Source: Erythrobasidium yunnanense (Eukaryota > Basidiomycota > Cystobasidiomycetes > Erythrobasidiales > Erythrobasidiaceae). Taken from it: a stretch of 64,000 nucleotides of DNA. Made by a program: the position numbers and the translations under genes. A model generated the notes under the pieces. That model had not been told where the DNA came from, made no database searches, and worked only from the letters and a program-made list of their open reading frames with translations. Every line of letters starts with the position of its first letter. Position 1 is the first letter of the stretch. The DNA is taken from positions 290,471-354,470 of the forward strand of contig BCJC01000005.1 of the NCBI GenBank assembly GCA_001600175.1. The letters run 5' to 3'. Positions 53,547-64,000 of this stretch are shown here, one piece after another.

Positions 53547-54726
53547 TCATTGTAAGAGGACGAAACAGCTGGGGTGCTCGACGCTATCGTTTCTTGCGAC
53601 TTCCTGCACGTCTCCATTGTTCGCATCGATCTTGTACACCACCGCGCCCTTCTGCGTCTTCGAGCCCGTTATTAAGTATTCCTGACCTTGACGCTTGAAT
53701 AGCGCAGCTCCTCTCGGATGGTCCAGACCCGTCCTCAGCTCTCCCTTTCTTTCCACTTTCGCTCCATCTTCAGACACTGCGAACCAGACAAGGCTATCGC
53801 CTTTTGAGTTCCCCTCAAGACGGTTCGTGATGTACAGAAAGCGAGAGTTGGAGGATAAGAGAATGGCTGCGGCGTTCATGGTGTGCTCTTTGGGAACGGA
53901 GAGATCGCTTGGAAGAACGGATTCGCGACATGTTGGAAGAGTTGGGTCGCCGGAGGCTGAGTGGACAGTGACTGTGTTATCTAGCTCGTTCACTGCGTAT
54001 ATGTACTCGCCTGTATACATAACGAATCAGCCTTGATACTCCAAAACAAGGCATGGACGCCTACCGTTCGGATGAACAGCTACGTGTCTTGGTCCGGCTC
54101 CCGGATGCGAAGGCAATACTTTCCCACTCTTGATATAGCGCAGTTTGTCAGCGCCCAAGTCAGGTACTACAAAGTCACCATCTGGACTCGGGTAGCACAT
54201 ATGTGGATGAGGAGCTTCCTGTCTCGCTTTGTCTGGGCCAGGTGCAAAGCGCTCGGCTTTGGCGAGGTCCGTTATACTGGCTGAATCTTCGCGTAAGAGG
54301 CCATCCTCGGCGATGTCGTATATGCACACCGTCGAAGAGTCGTACTGCCGACCGAAGGGCATCAGTCTTATCATAGCTGCTGAAGTAGGAAAGGACGCGC
54401 ACATTCGCAATAGCTATCTGCGACTCCGACACTCCAACATGGCAAGGATCTACTCCTCCCGAGCCTACATCCTGCAAGATTTCAAGCTGGTATGGCTGTT
54501 GATTCTTGACGCGCACGACGCTGATCTTGCCTTCTGATCCATCAGGCGCAGCTTGTGCTGCATAGAAGAGATCTTTATGTTTCGGAGAAGCGGTGACCCA
54601 GGTATAAGTCGCAAAATGGGGTGTAGAGACGGTGTGTAGCGACAAAGAGGACGAAGCGATGTCGAGCTCGAGCAGCTGCAAGTGCGTATGGAAACTCCCG
54701 ACGAGAAGAGTAGCAGTGCTGGTCAT
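53547..54726 (-). CDS. lactonase-family beta-propeller enzyme
   Basis: Member of the 6-phosphogluconolactonase / carboxy-cis,cis-muconate cyclase group (Pfam lactonase, seven-bladed propeller), about 350 residues, no signal peptide. MTSTATLLVGSFHT is the first blade. YTWVTASPKHKDLFYAAQA, GGVDPCHVGVSES, QEAPHPHMCYPSPDGDFVVPDLGADKL and GAGPRHVAVHPNG (HxHxxxxSPDG and GPRH are group signatures), YAVNELDNTVTV and LITGSKTQKGAV follow. Two introns lie at IAN|YDSSTV and HPNG|EYIYAV. It runs in the same direction as the D-serine dehydratase-like gene, with 109 bases between. The natural lactone is unknown. Confidence 0.85.
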
Positions 54727-54835
54727 GGCGTACAATAGCCTGTCGTAAAGAAGAAGAGCAAGGATCTGATAATTCAAGAGGTACAAAAAGACCGAACTGT
54801 TCCCGTCGGAAAGACGAAACAAGGGACAAGATGAA

Positions 54836-56253
54836 TTACCAACCGCGACAAGGGACCCATACGTCCTGGACTACATCACTTCCATCGATAATCAGGTACC
54901 ACGGATGCTGAGCAGCCGTCAAGCATGCATGTTGCGGAACGATCGTTACGTACTGTTCGATCTCCGGTTGTCCAGTTTGCTGTTTTCCCTCCTGTTTTCC
55001 AAGAATACCATGTTCCTGCGATGTCCTGTTCAAATGCCATCCCAGCAGCGATGAAGGCGCTACGACTGGTCCATACCCTGGAGCCGGACCGACGTCTTTC
55101 GACATGCATATAGCACCTGCATCACATAATGCTTCTCCTCTGTCCGGGTAGGTAGAGATGACTGTGCTTCCTACAAACATGGCGCACGCATTGAAGTCGA
55201 CAAGCGAAGTAGCGCATTGCTGAGCGTCAAGGAGGCAGTAGCATCCCGCATGGAGCTCGACACTGCCTACGAGATCACCAGCAGCTACGCCAGCTTTCTT
55301 TCTCTCAGCTTCCCACTCGGGCCCAGCGGCATGCGCAGTAGGCGTAGCGCCAACAGCCAATCTTAGGCCGTTCTTCTTGACTTTCTCGGCGATGGAGCTT
55401 CCGAGCTCGTCTGCGATGCGCAGTACGAGCTTCGCAGACTCGTTTGTAGCGGCGACTTCTTGTGCGAGAATCTCGGTCGCACGCATGGCGGTCTTCGAGG
55501 CATAACTGAAATTCGCATGGGTGTATGTGCCGAACACAGATACGTTGGATGAGGAAAGAGCAGTGCGGATGAGGTCGGCCATACTGTCTGAAGTAGGAGG
55601 GAGACCAGCGCGTCTGATAAAATCTCATTTAGCTAAAATGCAAGGCCGGATGCTCGGCACTCACTTTGATCCGATGTCGAGCTTCAGATAGATACTCCAT
55701 ACTTGATCTTGCTCACCAGCAGCTTTCAGACCTGCTTCTAGACCCTTGATCTGTGCAGGGTTGTCTATCATGAGTCTGAAAGTTGCGCCATGCTTGTCTA
55801 GCGCTGCCTTGATCTGGCGAATTGGCTCGAGGAGTTTCATAGTAGGAGGCATACTATACAGCATCTGCACGCAAAGATCATGTTGAGCATATTGTCTTTC
55901 GGTAAGATCGTTAGCCGAGCTCTCACATCGGTGACTGTTCCATCAGCAATCAAACCAGCATTGATGACCGTCCAAGCTTCAGGGAGAGTAGATACGATGA
56001 TTCTCTTTGTTCCCGTCTTCTGGCACTGTAATCTAGTACCTTCTGCCGTCTTGTGCGTCTTTATGTGAGCTCTGAAGTCCCATCCCAAACGGTCTACTGC
56101 ATCCTTCATCCTCTCGCAGTTCTTGATGAATATCCCACGGTCTATAACGAGATGAGGTGTCTGGATTTGGGAGAGGTGCTTGTCCTTGAAAGCTTGAAGC
56201 AGGTCATCATGGGAAGACTGAGGAAGGGCAGGATTGACGATGGTGGATGTCAT
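54836..56253 (-). CDS. DSD1: D-serine dehydratase-like PLP/zinc enzyme (DSD1 / D-threonine aldolase family)
   Basis: Fold-type III PLP enzyme. Yeast Dsd1 turns D-serine into pyruvate and ammonia. QTPHLVIDRGIFIKNCERM is the family start. The PLP lysine is in RAHIKTHKTAEG. KLDIGSKRAG, GTYTHANFSYAS, LAVGATPTAHAA, ELHAGCYCLLD and VVAPSSLLGW follow. The zinc pair is the His and Cys of PQHACLTAAQHPWYLIID, the HxC arrangement found in the eukaryotic D-serine dehydratases. Three exons; start ATG 56253. It shares a 189-bp divergent region with a RidA gene. A D-threonine or 3-hydroxy-D-aspartate aldolase role is the main alternative, but the HxC motif is shared within the family. Confidence 0.88.
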
Positions 56254-56442
56254 GATTGAATGGTATGAAGACAAGAAAGGATGGAATAGATGGATGATTT
56301 AATCTTCTCTAAGATTCCTCTTCCCCTCCCCCGTCGATAGCCGAACCGAGATTCTTCTGAAGAAAGAAGAAGAGAAAGAAAGAAATCTCTCTTCCTTCTT
56401 TCCTTCTCATCCCAACACATTCATCAATCCATAATCTGCACC
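56254..56442. promoter_or_regulatory. 189-bp divergent promoter with palindromes, DSD1-like / RidA
   Basis: Holds the inverted repeat AATCTT-CTCT-AAGATT at 56301-56316 and the palindrome TTCTTC-T-GAAGAA at 56352-56364. A purine/pyrimidine-rich strand-asymmetric stretch follows to 56405. Such dyads are candidates for a dimeric regulator acting on both genes. Confidence 0.45.
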
Positions 56443-57225
56443 ATGGTCACTGTCACCAAAGCCAATGCTCCCTCCATGCCCGCTTGGGACGAGATGTACT
56501 GTGCGTGAGACCTCGCACTCCGCCTGCCATGACCCTGCCTTATTCCCATGCCCTCCCAGCCCACTACACCAAAGTAGGAGACCTCATCTGGCTCTCTGGA
56601 CAGATCGGACAGGTGCGCTTGCTCTTATAGAGGACTCTAGAGGATCTCGGCTGACCGACTTTCGCAGGACAAGGAGAAGAACCTGCCTGAAGGCGTAGAG
56701 GCGCAATGTGTAAGCTAACATCAGTGATACTCTGCTACTGGAACTATGTATTGACGGCACTCGCAGGTCCAATGCATCAAGAACGTCACTGAGGTCCTCG
56801 AGGCTGCCGGAAGCGACTGGGATCACGCAGTCAAGGGTGAGCTTGCATACAAGGCATCCATCAACAGAGTACTGATTCGGGATCACAGTCAACATCTTCC
56901 TCAAGCGAATGGAGGACTTTGATGCCATCAACGCCGTGCGTCTCGTCTCCCTTCCGCTCGCGTATTTTGCTCTTACTCACGGCCTACTCTCCAATACAGA
57001 TCTACACCAAGGTACTCCATCCCTCGGAGCCTCACGAGAGTGACTAGGGCTAATCTCGCTTCTGTTCTGCAGATGCTCCCTGCCAAAAAGCCATCAAGAA
57101 CCTGCGTACAGGCTGGCAAGCTTCCCAGAGGTACGTCTACCGTCCAATCTTCCGGCGTCGTGCTGATGCTGCACATTCTTCCAGATTGCGACATCGAGAT
57201 TGAAGTCGTAGCAGCTTCCAAGTAG
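56443..57225 (+). CDS. RidA/YjgF-family 2-iminobutanoate/2-iminopropanoate deaminase
   Basis: Hydrolyses reactive enamine/imine intermediates such as 2-aminoacrylate made by PLP dehydratases. About 130 residues from eight short exons: MVTVTKANAPSMPAWDEMY, SHYTKVGDLIWLSGQIGQ, DKEKNLPEGVEAQC, VQCIKNVTEVLEAAGSDWDHAVK, VNIFLKRMEDFDAINA, the 12-nt exon IYTK, MLPAKKPSRTCVQAGKLPR, DCDIEIEVVAASK. The key Arg of (A/S)RTCV and the Glu of the terminal IEIEV strand are present. The trimer-forming fold length is normal. No mitochondrial presequence is obvious. Very intron-dense for a gene this small. Divergent from a D-serine dehydratase-like gene. Confidence 0.88.
57000..57011 (+). other. 12-nt microexon of the RidA gene (IYTK)
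   Basis: Acceptor AATACAG, donor GTACTC, phase 0. It supplies the conserved (V/I)YT(K/R) before the (F/L)P strand of RidA proteins. Confidence 0.8.
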
Positions 57226-58184
57226 ACGGCTCACGCTTCAATTAGGATGCGATGTTAGACTTCAGCACTAGACGAGCCTTCAAATGAAAAGAAGGAGCAA
57301 GCAACAGCAACAATTATCTTTTTTCACCTTTCATGACTAACGCTCGGGTCTATTCAACTTTGACACCCGGCACGGCCAGCTAATCTACGCATCAGCATCG
57401 GAATGCGAGACGCGCCCAGAAGTGAAGTGACCCAACAGCATATGCAGTGACATATTTCCTTTTACCTGACATCTGGACCACATTTCCAAATCCTCCAGAC
57501 TGAGCTCGCGTAGGGATTTCAACACGGCTAAAGTAACCCATCTTCCCAAGTGGCAGGCCCTGAGTACATTTTCATCCTGTCTTGAGTCTGTATGTGCCTA
57601 TCTTCCATCTATTCCGCATCTTGATATCGTAGATCGCTAGTAACCTCAATTGGGGTAAGGAAGCTATGTTTTGCAAGGCTCTATTCCTTTCACAAATCGT
57701 ATATAGGGTACAACAAGCTAGGCTAGCGTAACCACCACATATTGCCTTAATCAGAGACCACCGGCTATTGCCCTTGCGTTCCTACCGCATCACCAACTTT
57801 TAAATGTCCATCAAGCCCGAACAACCAGTCCTCTACTGCTCCTCCAATGATCTACACGAAGGCACAGGCCAGACGGGCGGTCAGTCTCTCCTACTCGGTC
57901 GTTTTCAGCTATGTCATTTCTGAAAGATGGGTATTTCCGGAACGCGATTGATATGGTACAGGCATGAAAAGATACGCTGCGCTCGTGGATTGTAATGATA
58001 AACTGTGCGCTACTGGTGAGGCGCAAGCTGAGCTGTGGTCAATTAACCGGACGAGCTGATCAAAACCTCGACTTTCCATCTTCGCGCTCCTTCCATCTAT
58101 CGTTCACCTCTGAATCATCTTTGCACGTCCTGCTCATCCACTACATCCTTCCCTTGCTCCCCTCTCCCCTTCTCCCTTCTAGTC
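57226..58184. other. intergenic, no gene seen
   Basis: About 960 bases, the longest gene-free stretch of the right half. I found no tRNA boxes, repeats or plausible spliced ORF. CT-rich sequence (58130-58180) directly precedes the cupin start. Confidence 0.45.
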
Positions 58185-58637
58185 ATGACGGCTGAGCCGC
58201 ATACCGCGAGCGCTATTCACCATCACGGTAAGTCACTGTATAATCTTTTCCTCTGACACAGCTTCTAAATCTGTACTGTTCCTAGGGTCTTGCGAAACGG
58301 TAGGCCCTCTCTGATCACAACTTCTCGAAATGTAACCGATTTGTCGCGACCCAGGTCGTCTATGCGGTCTCGGGCAAGGGCTCAGTGGTATTCGGACCAG
58401 AAGGCTCGAAGCGCGTTGACTTGAAAGCTGGAGATTTCGCTCTCATTCCGTCATATACGCTTCATCAAGAAGTCAATGATGGAGATGAGCAGTGAGCCGG
58501 CTTATTGCTGATAGAAGAAGGCTAAGCTGATGATGAGGATATGTGACAGGGTAACGTGGATCATCACGCGAAGTGGTAGAACGCCCATTGTAGAAAATGT
58601 GGATAGCTGGCAGGATACGGTCAAAGCGAGCGAGTGA
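58185..58637 (+). CDS. small single-domain cupin
   Basis: About 95 residues from four exons: MTAEPHTASAIHHHG, a 14-nt exon encoding SCET, VVYAVSGKGSVVFGPEGSKR..LKAGDFALIPSYTLHQEVND, and TWIITRSGRTPIVENVD. It has the two cupin motifs: HHHGxxET with metal-binding His and Glu, and the later PxxxxHQ His. Cupin-2 proteins of this size are isomerases, dioxygenase-like or binding proteins; the reaction is open. It is the last gene of the catabolic-looking stretch. Confidence 0.75.
58286..58299 (+). other. 14-nt microexon of the cupin gene
   Basis: Acceptor TTCCTAG, donor GTAGGC. It carries the metal-ligand Glu of HHHGSCET, so skipping it would destroy the active site and shift the frame. Confidence 0.75.
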
Positions 58638-58860
58638 GGTTGCACTTTCCGAGCATAGCATCAACAGCATACTCTGTATCGTACTTCATATCTGTAGACT
58701 TGTACCACCTGCATTTCTCAGACCCAATCTACGCGACTGTCATTCGCCACCCTGCAGCGACTCCCTCGACTCCCTCGAACCCCTCGAACTCCCTCTGACT
58801 GATATTCTTGGATTGAAAGCATTCGTCTCTTTCCTTCCCGACAACTCGTTTGACGAACGA

Positions 58861-61800
58861 ACGATGGCGAGCACGACGGCGGGCAACGATGAGGGAGCCC
58901 TCAGAACGCTCGCTATCAGCGTCGTCCAAGGCGCAAATGAGGTCAGTTTTTGGCAGTCCAGCAGCAACGATAACGAAAGCTGATAGTTGAGCATTGAATG
59001 AACGACAGGATTACGACCCTCCTCCTCATCTGCTCAGCCAGCTTCGAGAGCTCATTGCAGTGCGTCCGCACGACGTGAAATTCAAGATTGAGCCTAGAGC
59101 AGGCAAGGGTTGTGAGTTAACATGCTATACAGTATATGATCGTATATTGACACGCTTGCGACTCTCCAGACGGCATTGCGTACTGTCTAGAGGAGAAATG
59201 CAGGTCGCAAAACAAGCAGTTTGTCCTCACAAAGCAGTCTGGCGGTACGCGATAGTCTACACTAGCACGCGTAAATAGTACAAGAAAAGCTAATGCGATC
59301 CATTGCGATCCATTTCACAGTCTCTTCAGCGTCGGGCATTGGCAATCTATTTCATCTGACAGTAAGCACACCTTCTTCACTGAACCTGCCTGCATATGCT
59401 GATTATTACTCTTGTGTTTGTAGTGGCATCAGACGGAGTCCAGTACGCACAAGAAGGCCATCAAGACTCGACTGGTACGTACTTCCCCTTTTTTCGTCAC
59501 ACCTCAAGGAAGTCAAGCTGAGAATCGATGTAGCAGGCCAACAACACTGTCGAAAGCACATCCTCCGCTCCTATCGCTCCTCTGTCCGCTACTACTTCCT
59601 CCTCCAAACCTCTTCCCTCCCAGCAGCATGTTCGCAAGAACTCGCTTGCCAAAGCCGGTCCTTCAAACAGTCTGAAGCGACCTGTTCAAGCTGTCATCGT
59701 CATTGACGACAGCGAAGACGAGAATGAAGACCCTGCTGCCGCTCCATCACCCGCTAGGAAGCACGGTCAAACCTCGTCAGCTGTCAACAGGAATAGGAAT
59801 GTTTCATCTTCTCCGGGTAAAGCACCAGGAGCGTCCACTTCCCTCAGACAGATGGAAGCGCATGAGTCGCAGGAAAGAGAAAAGAAAAAGAGAAGGCTTT
59901 CTGAGGCGTCGTCTCTGTCCAAGATTCCTGTCAAGAACGAGGAGAGAGACGATGATGATTCTATGCAAGTTGACCGACCTCAAGCCAAGTCACGCGTCAA
60001 TTCAGCACTCGGTCAAGCTGGTCCAAGCAAGCCCGCCCTCTTCAACCCTCAAGCTAAGCAGGAGTCAGATGATGAGGAAATGAAGCCTCTCTCCAGAAAG
60101 ACCTCCTCCAAATCTAATACAGACAACAAAGCTTCTTCCTCCACTTCTATGTCGAACGAACCAAACTGGATCACCCTTCCCACCCTCAAGCGCGCACCTT
60201 CTCCTATCGCTCTCGAGGACAGCGATGCAGAAGAAGTCAAACCCTCCCTTGCTGCTCTTAAAGGCAAGGGTAAGATGCCTGCTTCGAAAGTGAAGGCAGA
60301 AGAGGATGAAGACGAAGCTTCTCAGCCTGCCTTTGCGGCTGTATCGACGAAGACTATCACGCTGAAAGAGCAGAGAAAACTAGATTCCCAGCTCTCATTC
60401 AAGCAGAAACAGGTCCTTCGACTAGCGGCTGAGAACAGGCAAGCTAGGCAGAATCTCAGATTGAGCACCATCTCAGGGACGAGATACACTATACAATTAG
60501 GAGACGAGATTGATCTTCGAGATGCGGATATGAGGAAGCTGGAGAAGGAGATTAATGAGATTGAGAGAGAACTCCAATATACGGTCGTCAAGGATGAAGT
60601 AATGGACGAAGAGGTGGATGAACTCATGTCTGAGAAAGAAGATATCAAACCTAAGATCAAAAACGACGACAGTGATTCGGAGATGCTTCCGGATATCAAG
60701 ACATCCTTCGTCAGCAGACCTAAAATCGTCAAGCAGACTTCGCTTAACCGACATTGGGGCAATGTGGGTGGAGAAGCTGGTCCTTCTTCCGAGAGAAGCA
60801 ATTCTGCTTCGTCCTCTTCAGCCAAACCCAAGCCGAAATTCGAAGAAGACAGTGACGATGAAGACAAGAAAGACGTCAAGCCCAAGATTGACAGCGACGA
60901 TGAAGACGATGCTATCATGCGCGATCTTGCAGAAGCTGGAAAGAACGTAGTGATGGGTTTTGATCCCCTTGCTGCAGCCGCAGATGACGAAGATTTGGAG
61001 GGCGTAGATCCGCACCTCAAGGACTTCCTCCGCTCCTCCAAGCACATGCAAGATTTCGAGAGCGAAACCAGTGTAGAAGACGCCATGGCTGTCTTGGGCC
61101 TAAGCAGCTTGACAGACAAGTTGAAGAACACCAATATCAGTCTATACGCCCACCAAGTCCTAGGTGTAAAGTGGGCGCTGGCGCAGGAAGCTCATAAGAA
61201 GTATAAGGGAGGAATCATTGCGGATGAGATGGGTCTAGGAAAGACGGTTCAGATGATTAGTATCATTAGTCAGAACCAATCGGACGACCCGAAGGAGAAA
61301 ACAACTTTGATTCTAGCTCCGCTCGGTAAGCATGCGCGTAGTATGTCTCTCGGTTCTTTAGCTAACGTATTGCTGTTTGCTCAAAGGTCTCCTTCAGCAA
61401 TGGAAGGAAGAAATCGAGTCCAAGACGCAAGGCAAATTGTCCGTCTATCTATACCACGGTCCCGACAAGACTCGCAGCTTGAAGGAGCTTCGCAGATACG
61501 ATGTCGTCTTGACTACTCTCACTACCATGTCTAGAGAATGGGTTCCGGACGACTCTCTCGCTCTCAAGCGAAAGAAGGCTGCTATGAAGAAGAAAGGCTA
61601 TGAATGGACCGAAGATGACGACATCAAGTGGTATGACGACCTTCATCAGGACGGCATTCTGTTTAAGAACACTTGGCATCGTATTGTCATCGAGTGGGTG
61701 CAATCAAGAAGCTAAGTAGCTTCAAATCGCTGAAACTCCATCTTTCGACTCCCGCAGTGAAGCACAAAACATCCGCAACAGAGATACTACAGGTTCCAGA

Positions 61801-64000
61801 GCTGTGCATGGCCTGAAATCTGAATATCGCTGGTGCCTGTCCGGAACACCAGTCACCAACTCGCTCACCGACGTCTACGCTCTCTTCCGCTTCCTCCGCA
61901 TCAAGCCTGGCAACGAGTGGGACTGGTTCAGAAAGCAAGTCTACCTACTCGAGAAGAAACGACCCGACATCGCTGGAAAGCGTGTCCAAGCTATCCTCAA
62001 GCATTGCTGCATCAGAAGAAACAAGAACAGTGAACTGAACGGCAAACGACTGATTACTCTGCCAGACAAGCACGTCAACCTCGTCACTCTTGACTTCACG
62101 GAAGAAGAGAGGGAGATCTATAATTTCGTGGAAACAAAGTAGGCCGAAATCTTTTCGCGGAAATTGACTTGTAGCTGAAGCAATCTCGCTGCCAGATCTC
62201 AACAGCGAATCAATCGCTATCTGAAGGAGGGCTCTCTCACTAAGAACTATGCCAGCAAGTCCTATTCCGCCATGCTAAAATTTACTGTGAGGCTAATAAC
62301 GCTATGATCAGATATCCTTGTCATGCTGCTACGTCTCCGTCAGCTTTGCGGACATGCATCCCTTATCGCAGAAGATGTCATGAATGCAGCTTTCGAAGAT
62401 CCCGAAGCCGAGAAGAAGGAAAAGCAACGCAAGCTCAACAACGCTATTGCTACTATGGGCAGAACGATAGTCTACCGACTCCAGGCCGAGAGGCTAGCTG
62501 TTGCTGTAGAGCAAGCTAACAAAGCAAAGGACAAGAAGAAAGATGATGGCGACGAAGAGGAACAGGAAGTAGGTAAACTCCCGTTCTCGCATAGCCAGCT
62601 GTGCTGAGTCACGGCGCGCAGGTTGCTGTGGAAGAGTGTCAGATCTGCTTCGACAACCTCAGCAACGGCATACCCTTGGTGACCAAGTGTGGCCATATCT
62701 TTTGCTCTCCCTGTCTACACACCTTTATGACAGAAGTACAAGCACACGAATTGGCCGACGGCAGAGACGACGCAGTTGCGGGCGCGGATCCAAACAAGGA
62801 GAAGGCGTGTCCTAGTAAGTTTACTTTCGACAAGCGGCTCTTTTTCTTCCTCGCTGACAACGCGCTTCATCCAGAATGTCGACAGATGATTACGCTCGGA
62901 ACGTCCTTCCAGATGTCTCTCTTCGAGCCTGACGATGAAGAAGTCGCCAGAATTACCAAGCAAAAGTTTGTCCGAGGAAAAGACAATTACAATCAGGAGC
63001 TCAAGGAGTTATACGAGAGACAGGGCGCAAAGGCTGCCGAGAAGAAATCCAAAAAGAAGAAGTCGAAAAGTACAAAGACTATCACGCTCAGCTCAGATGA
63101 GGACGAGGACATGTCAGAGGAGAAGAAGCCAGAAGCACAGAAGAAGTCTAGCAAGAGCAAGAAGAGCAGAGCTGCAAAGAACAGAGTCATCGGCGACTCA
63201 GATGACGAAGGCTCAAACGCAGGCTTAGACAACGCGTACGATAGCGACGACAGCTTCATCGACGACTCAGGCATCGGCGGGCAGGGTATGAAGAAGGAGA
63301 GCAAAGGCAAGGGAAGAGCATCGCGTGAGGAGAGCGACGAGGATATCGAGAGCGCTGACTCGGAATCGGACTCGGATATCCTCGACGATGACGACCGAAT
63401 CATCAACAAGAACAATGCTAAGGCTGCTTTCAAAGCCATGGAAAACTCTCGCAAAGTCATTCCTTCCACCAAGCTCACGCACAATCTTAAACTGGTTACC
63501 GAAGCTCCTGTCGAGGACAAATTCATGATTGTCTCCCAATGGAGTGAGTCGGGCACTATGTAGAGGCTTCGAACATTGGCTAACATCGTGTACAGCTACT
63601 ATGCTCGATCTGACAGCTGCCCATCTCAAGGAGAAGAACATCAAATTCCTGCGTTTCCAAGGTAGGTTCGGTCGACTTCGGCTTTCAGCCCAATCTGACT
63701 TCCGATGCTTGCAGGTGACATGTCGAGAACTGCAAGAGACGATGCAGTCAAGAAGTTCAATACAAGCCCCAAGTACAAATGCCTATTGATGTCACTCAAA
63801 GCTGGAGGTACGGACTATCTTTCTCTTACCTCGAAGCAATACTGACATTGAAATCAATAGGTGTCGGTCTGACTCTCACTGGAGGCAATCGCGTCGTCTT
63901 TCTAGACCTTGCATGGAATCCGGCCACCGAGGTAACCCTCAATGCAAGGTTGAGATCGTCTCGTGCTGATTTTCCTTTTTGTGCGGCTTCAGCTTCAGGC
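58861..64000 (+). CDS. SNF2-family ATPase with RING finger, Uls1-like SUMO-targeted ubiquitin ligase (3' end outside window)
   Basis: Nuclear DNA translocase and likely E3 ligase. The N-terminus (MASTTAGNDEGALRTLAI.., several short exons) has a possible Cys/His site: YCLEEKCRSQNKQFVL, then FHLTWHQTESSTHKKAI. A disordered acidic part follows with SUMO-interaction-like motifs VIVIDDSEDE (59693) and IALEDSD (about 60205). The helicase core has LYAHQVLGVKWAL, GGIIADEMGLGKTVQMI (Walker A), ILAPLGLLQQW, RIVIDEAQNIRN (Walker B) and YRWCLSGTPVTNSLTDVY, CCIRRNKNSEL. Next are a C3HC4 RING CQICFDN, CGHIFCSPCL, ACPECR, an acidic linker with ITLSSDEDED, then FMIVSQW, LRFQGDMSR and GVGLTLTGGNRVVFLDLAWNP, where the window ends. 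RING between the two helicase lobes is the Rad5/Rad16/Uls1 layout. Confidence 0.9.

Noticed and set aside
60322-61134. 270-codon minus-strand frame opposite the SNF2 gene
   Set aside because: Ser-rich translation of the reverse of an acidic Ser/Asp/Lys-rich region; typical antisense artefact.
62993-63586. 197-codon minus-strand Ser/Phe-rich frame
   Set aside because: Again the antisense of the acidic linker of the SNF2/RING protein.

Overview
The window is nuclear DNA of a fungus, most likely a basidiomycete (inference). Genes are dense and on both strands. Most are split by short GT-AG introns of about 50-90 nt, and some exons are tiny. Gene content fits: a CPL1-like secreted protein of the kind known from Cryptococcus, the Kei1 subunit of IPC synthase, a sphingolipid delta-4 desaturase, Zn2Cys6 and C2H2 regulators, and a fused uridine kinase/UPRTase. 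I saw no rRNA, tRNA, CRISPR array, transposon or viral element. Two genes are cut by the window edges: the B-type cyclin at the left and a SNF2/RING ATPase at the right.

Layout. 0-17 kb is mostly housekeeping: B cyclin, Ran1-like kinase, uridine kinase/UPRT, a type II membrane glycosyltransferase, an APC-type amino-acid permease, sphingolipid delta-4 desaturase and eIF2B beta. 17-24 kb holds two secreted Cys-rich proteins (a CPL1-like protein with internal repeats and a PAN-like protein) around an alpha/beta hydrolase. 24-27 kb has a very small conserved-looking protein and a site-2-type membrane protease. 28-32 kb has two tandem paralogues of an LRR/F-box-like family. 33-42.6 kb has a C2H2 transcription factor, RFC3, a SIR2-class sirtuin, Kei1 and a small Cys/His-rich protein. 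43-58.6 kb looks like a catabolic region: HSL-type hydrolase, SDR, Zn2Cys6 regulator, zinc alcohol dehydrogenase, UNC93-like transporter, lactonase, D-serine dehydratase-like PLP enzyme, RidA and a small cupin. 58.9 kb to the end is a Uls1-like SUMO-targeted SNF2/RING protein.

How genes may work together. The clearest functional pair is divergent: a zinc/PLP D-serine dehydratase-like enzyme and a RidA-family deaminase share a 189-bp intergenic region. The known chemistry of the two families is sequential, because 2-aminoacrylate released by the first is hydrolysed by the second. RFC3 and the sirtuin start only 64 bp apart. Five splice-in microexons of exactly 12 or 14 nt occur in four unrelated genes, each needed to restore a conserved or continuous protein. 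A one-base homopolymer frameshift interrupts the CPL1-like gene, and eIF2B beta carries an unusual insert of about 215 residues. Exon models were made by eye from reading-frame continuity, splice consensus and family conservation. Starts marked uncertain should be checked against transcripts.
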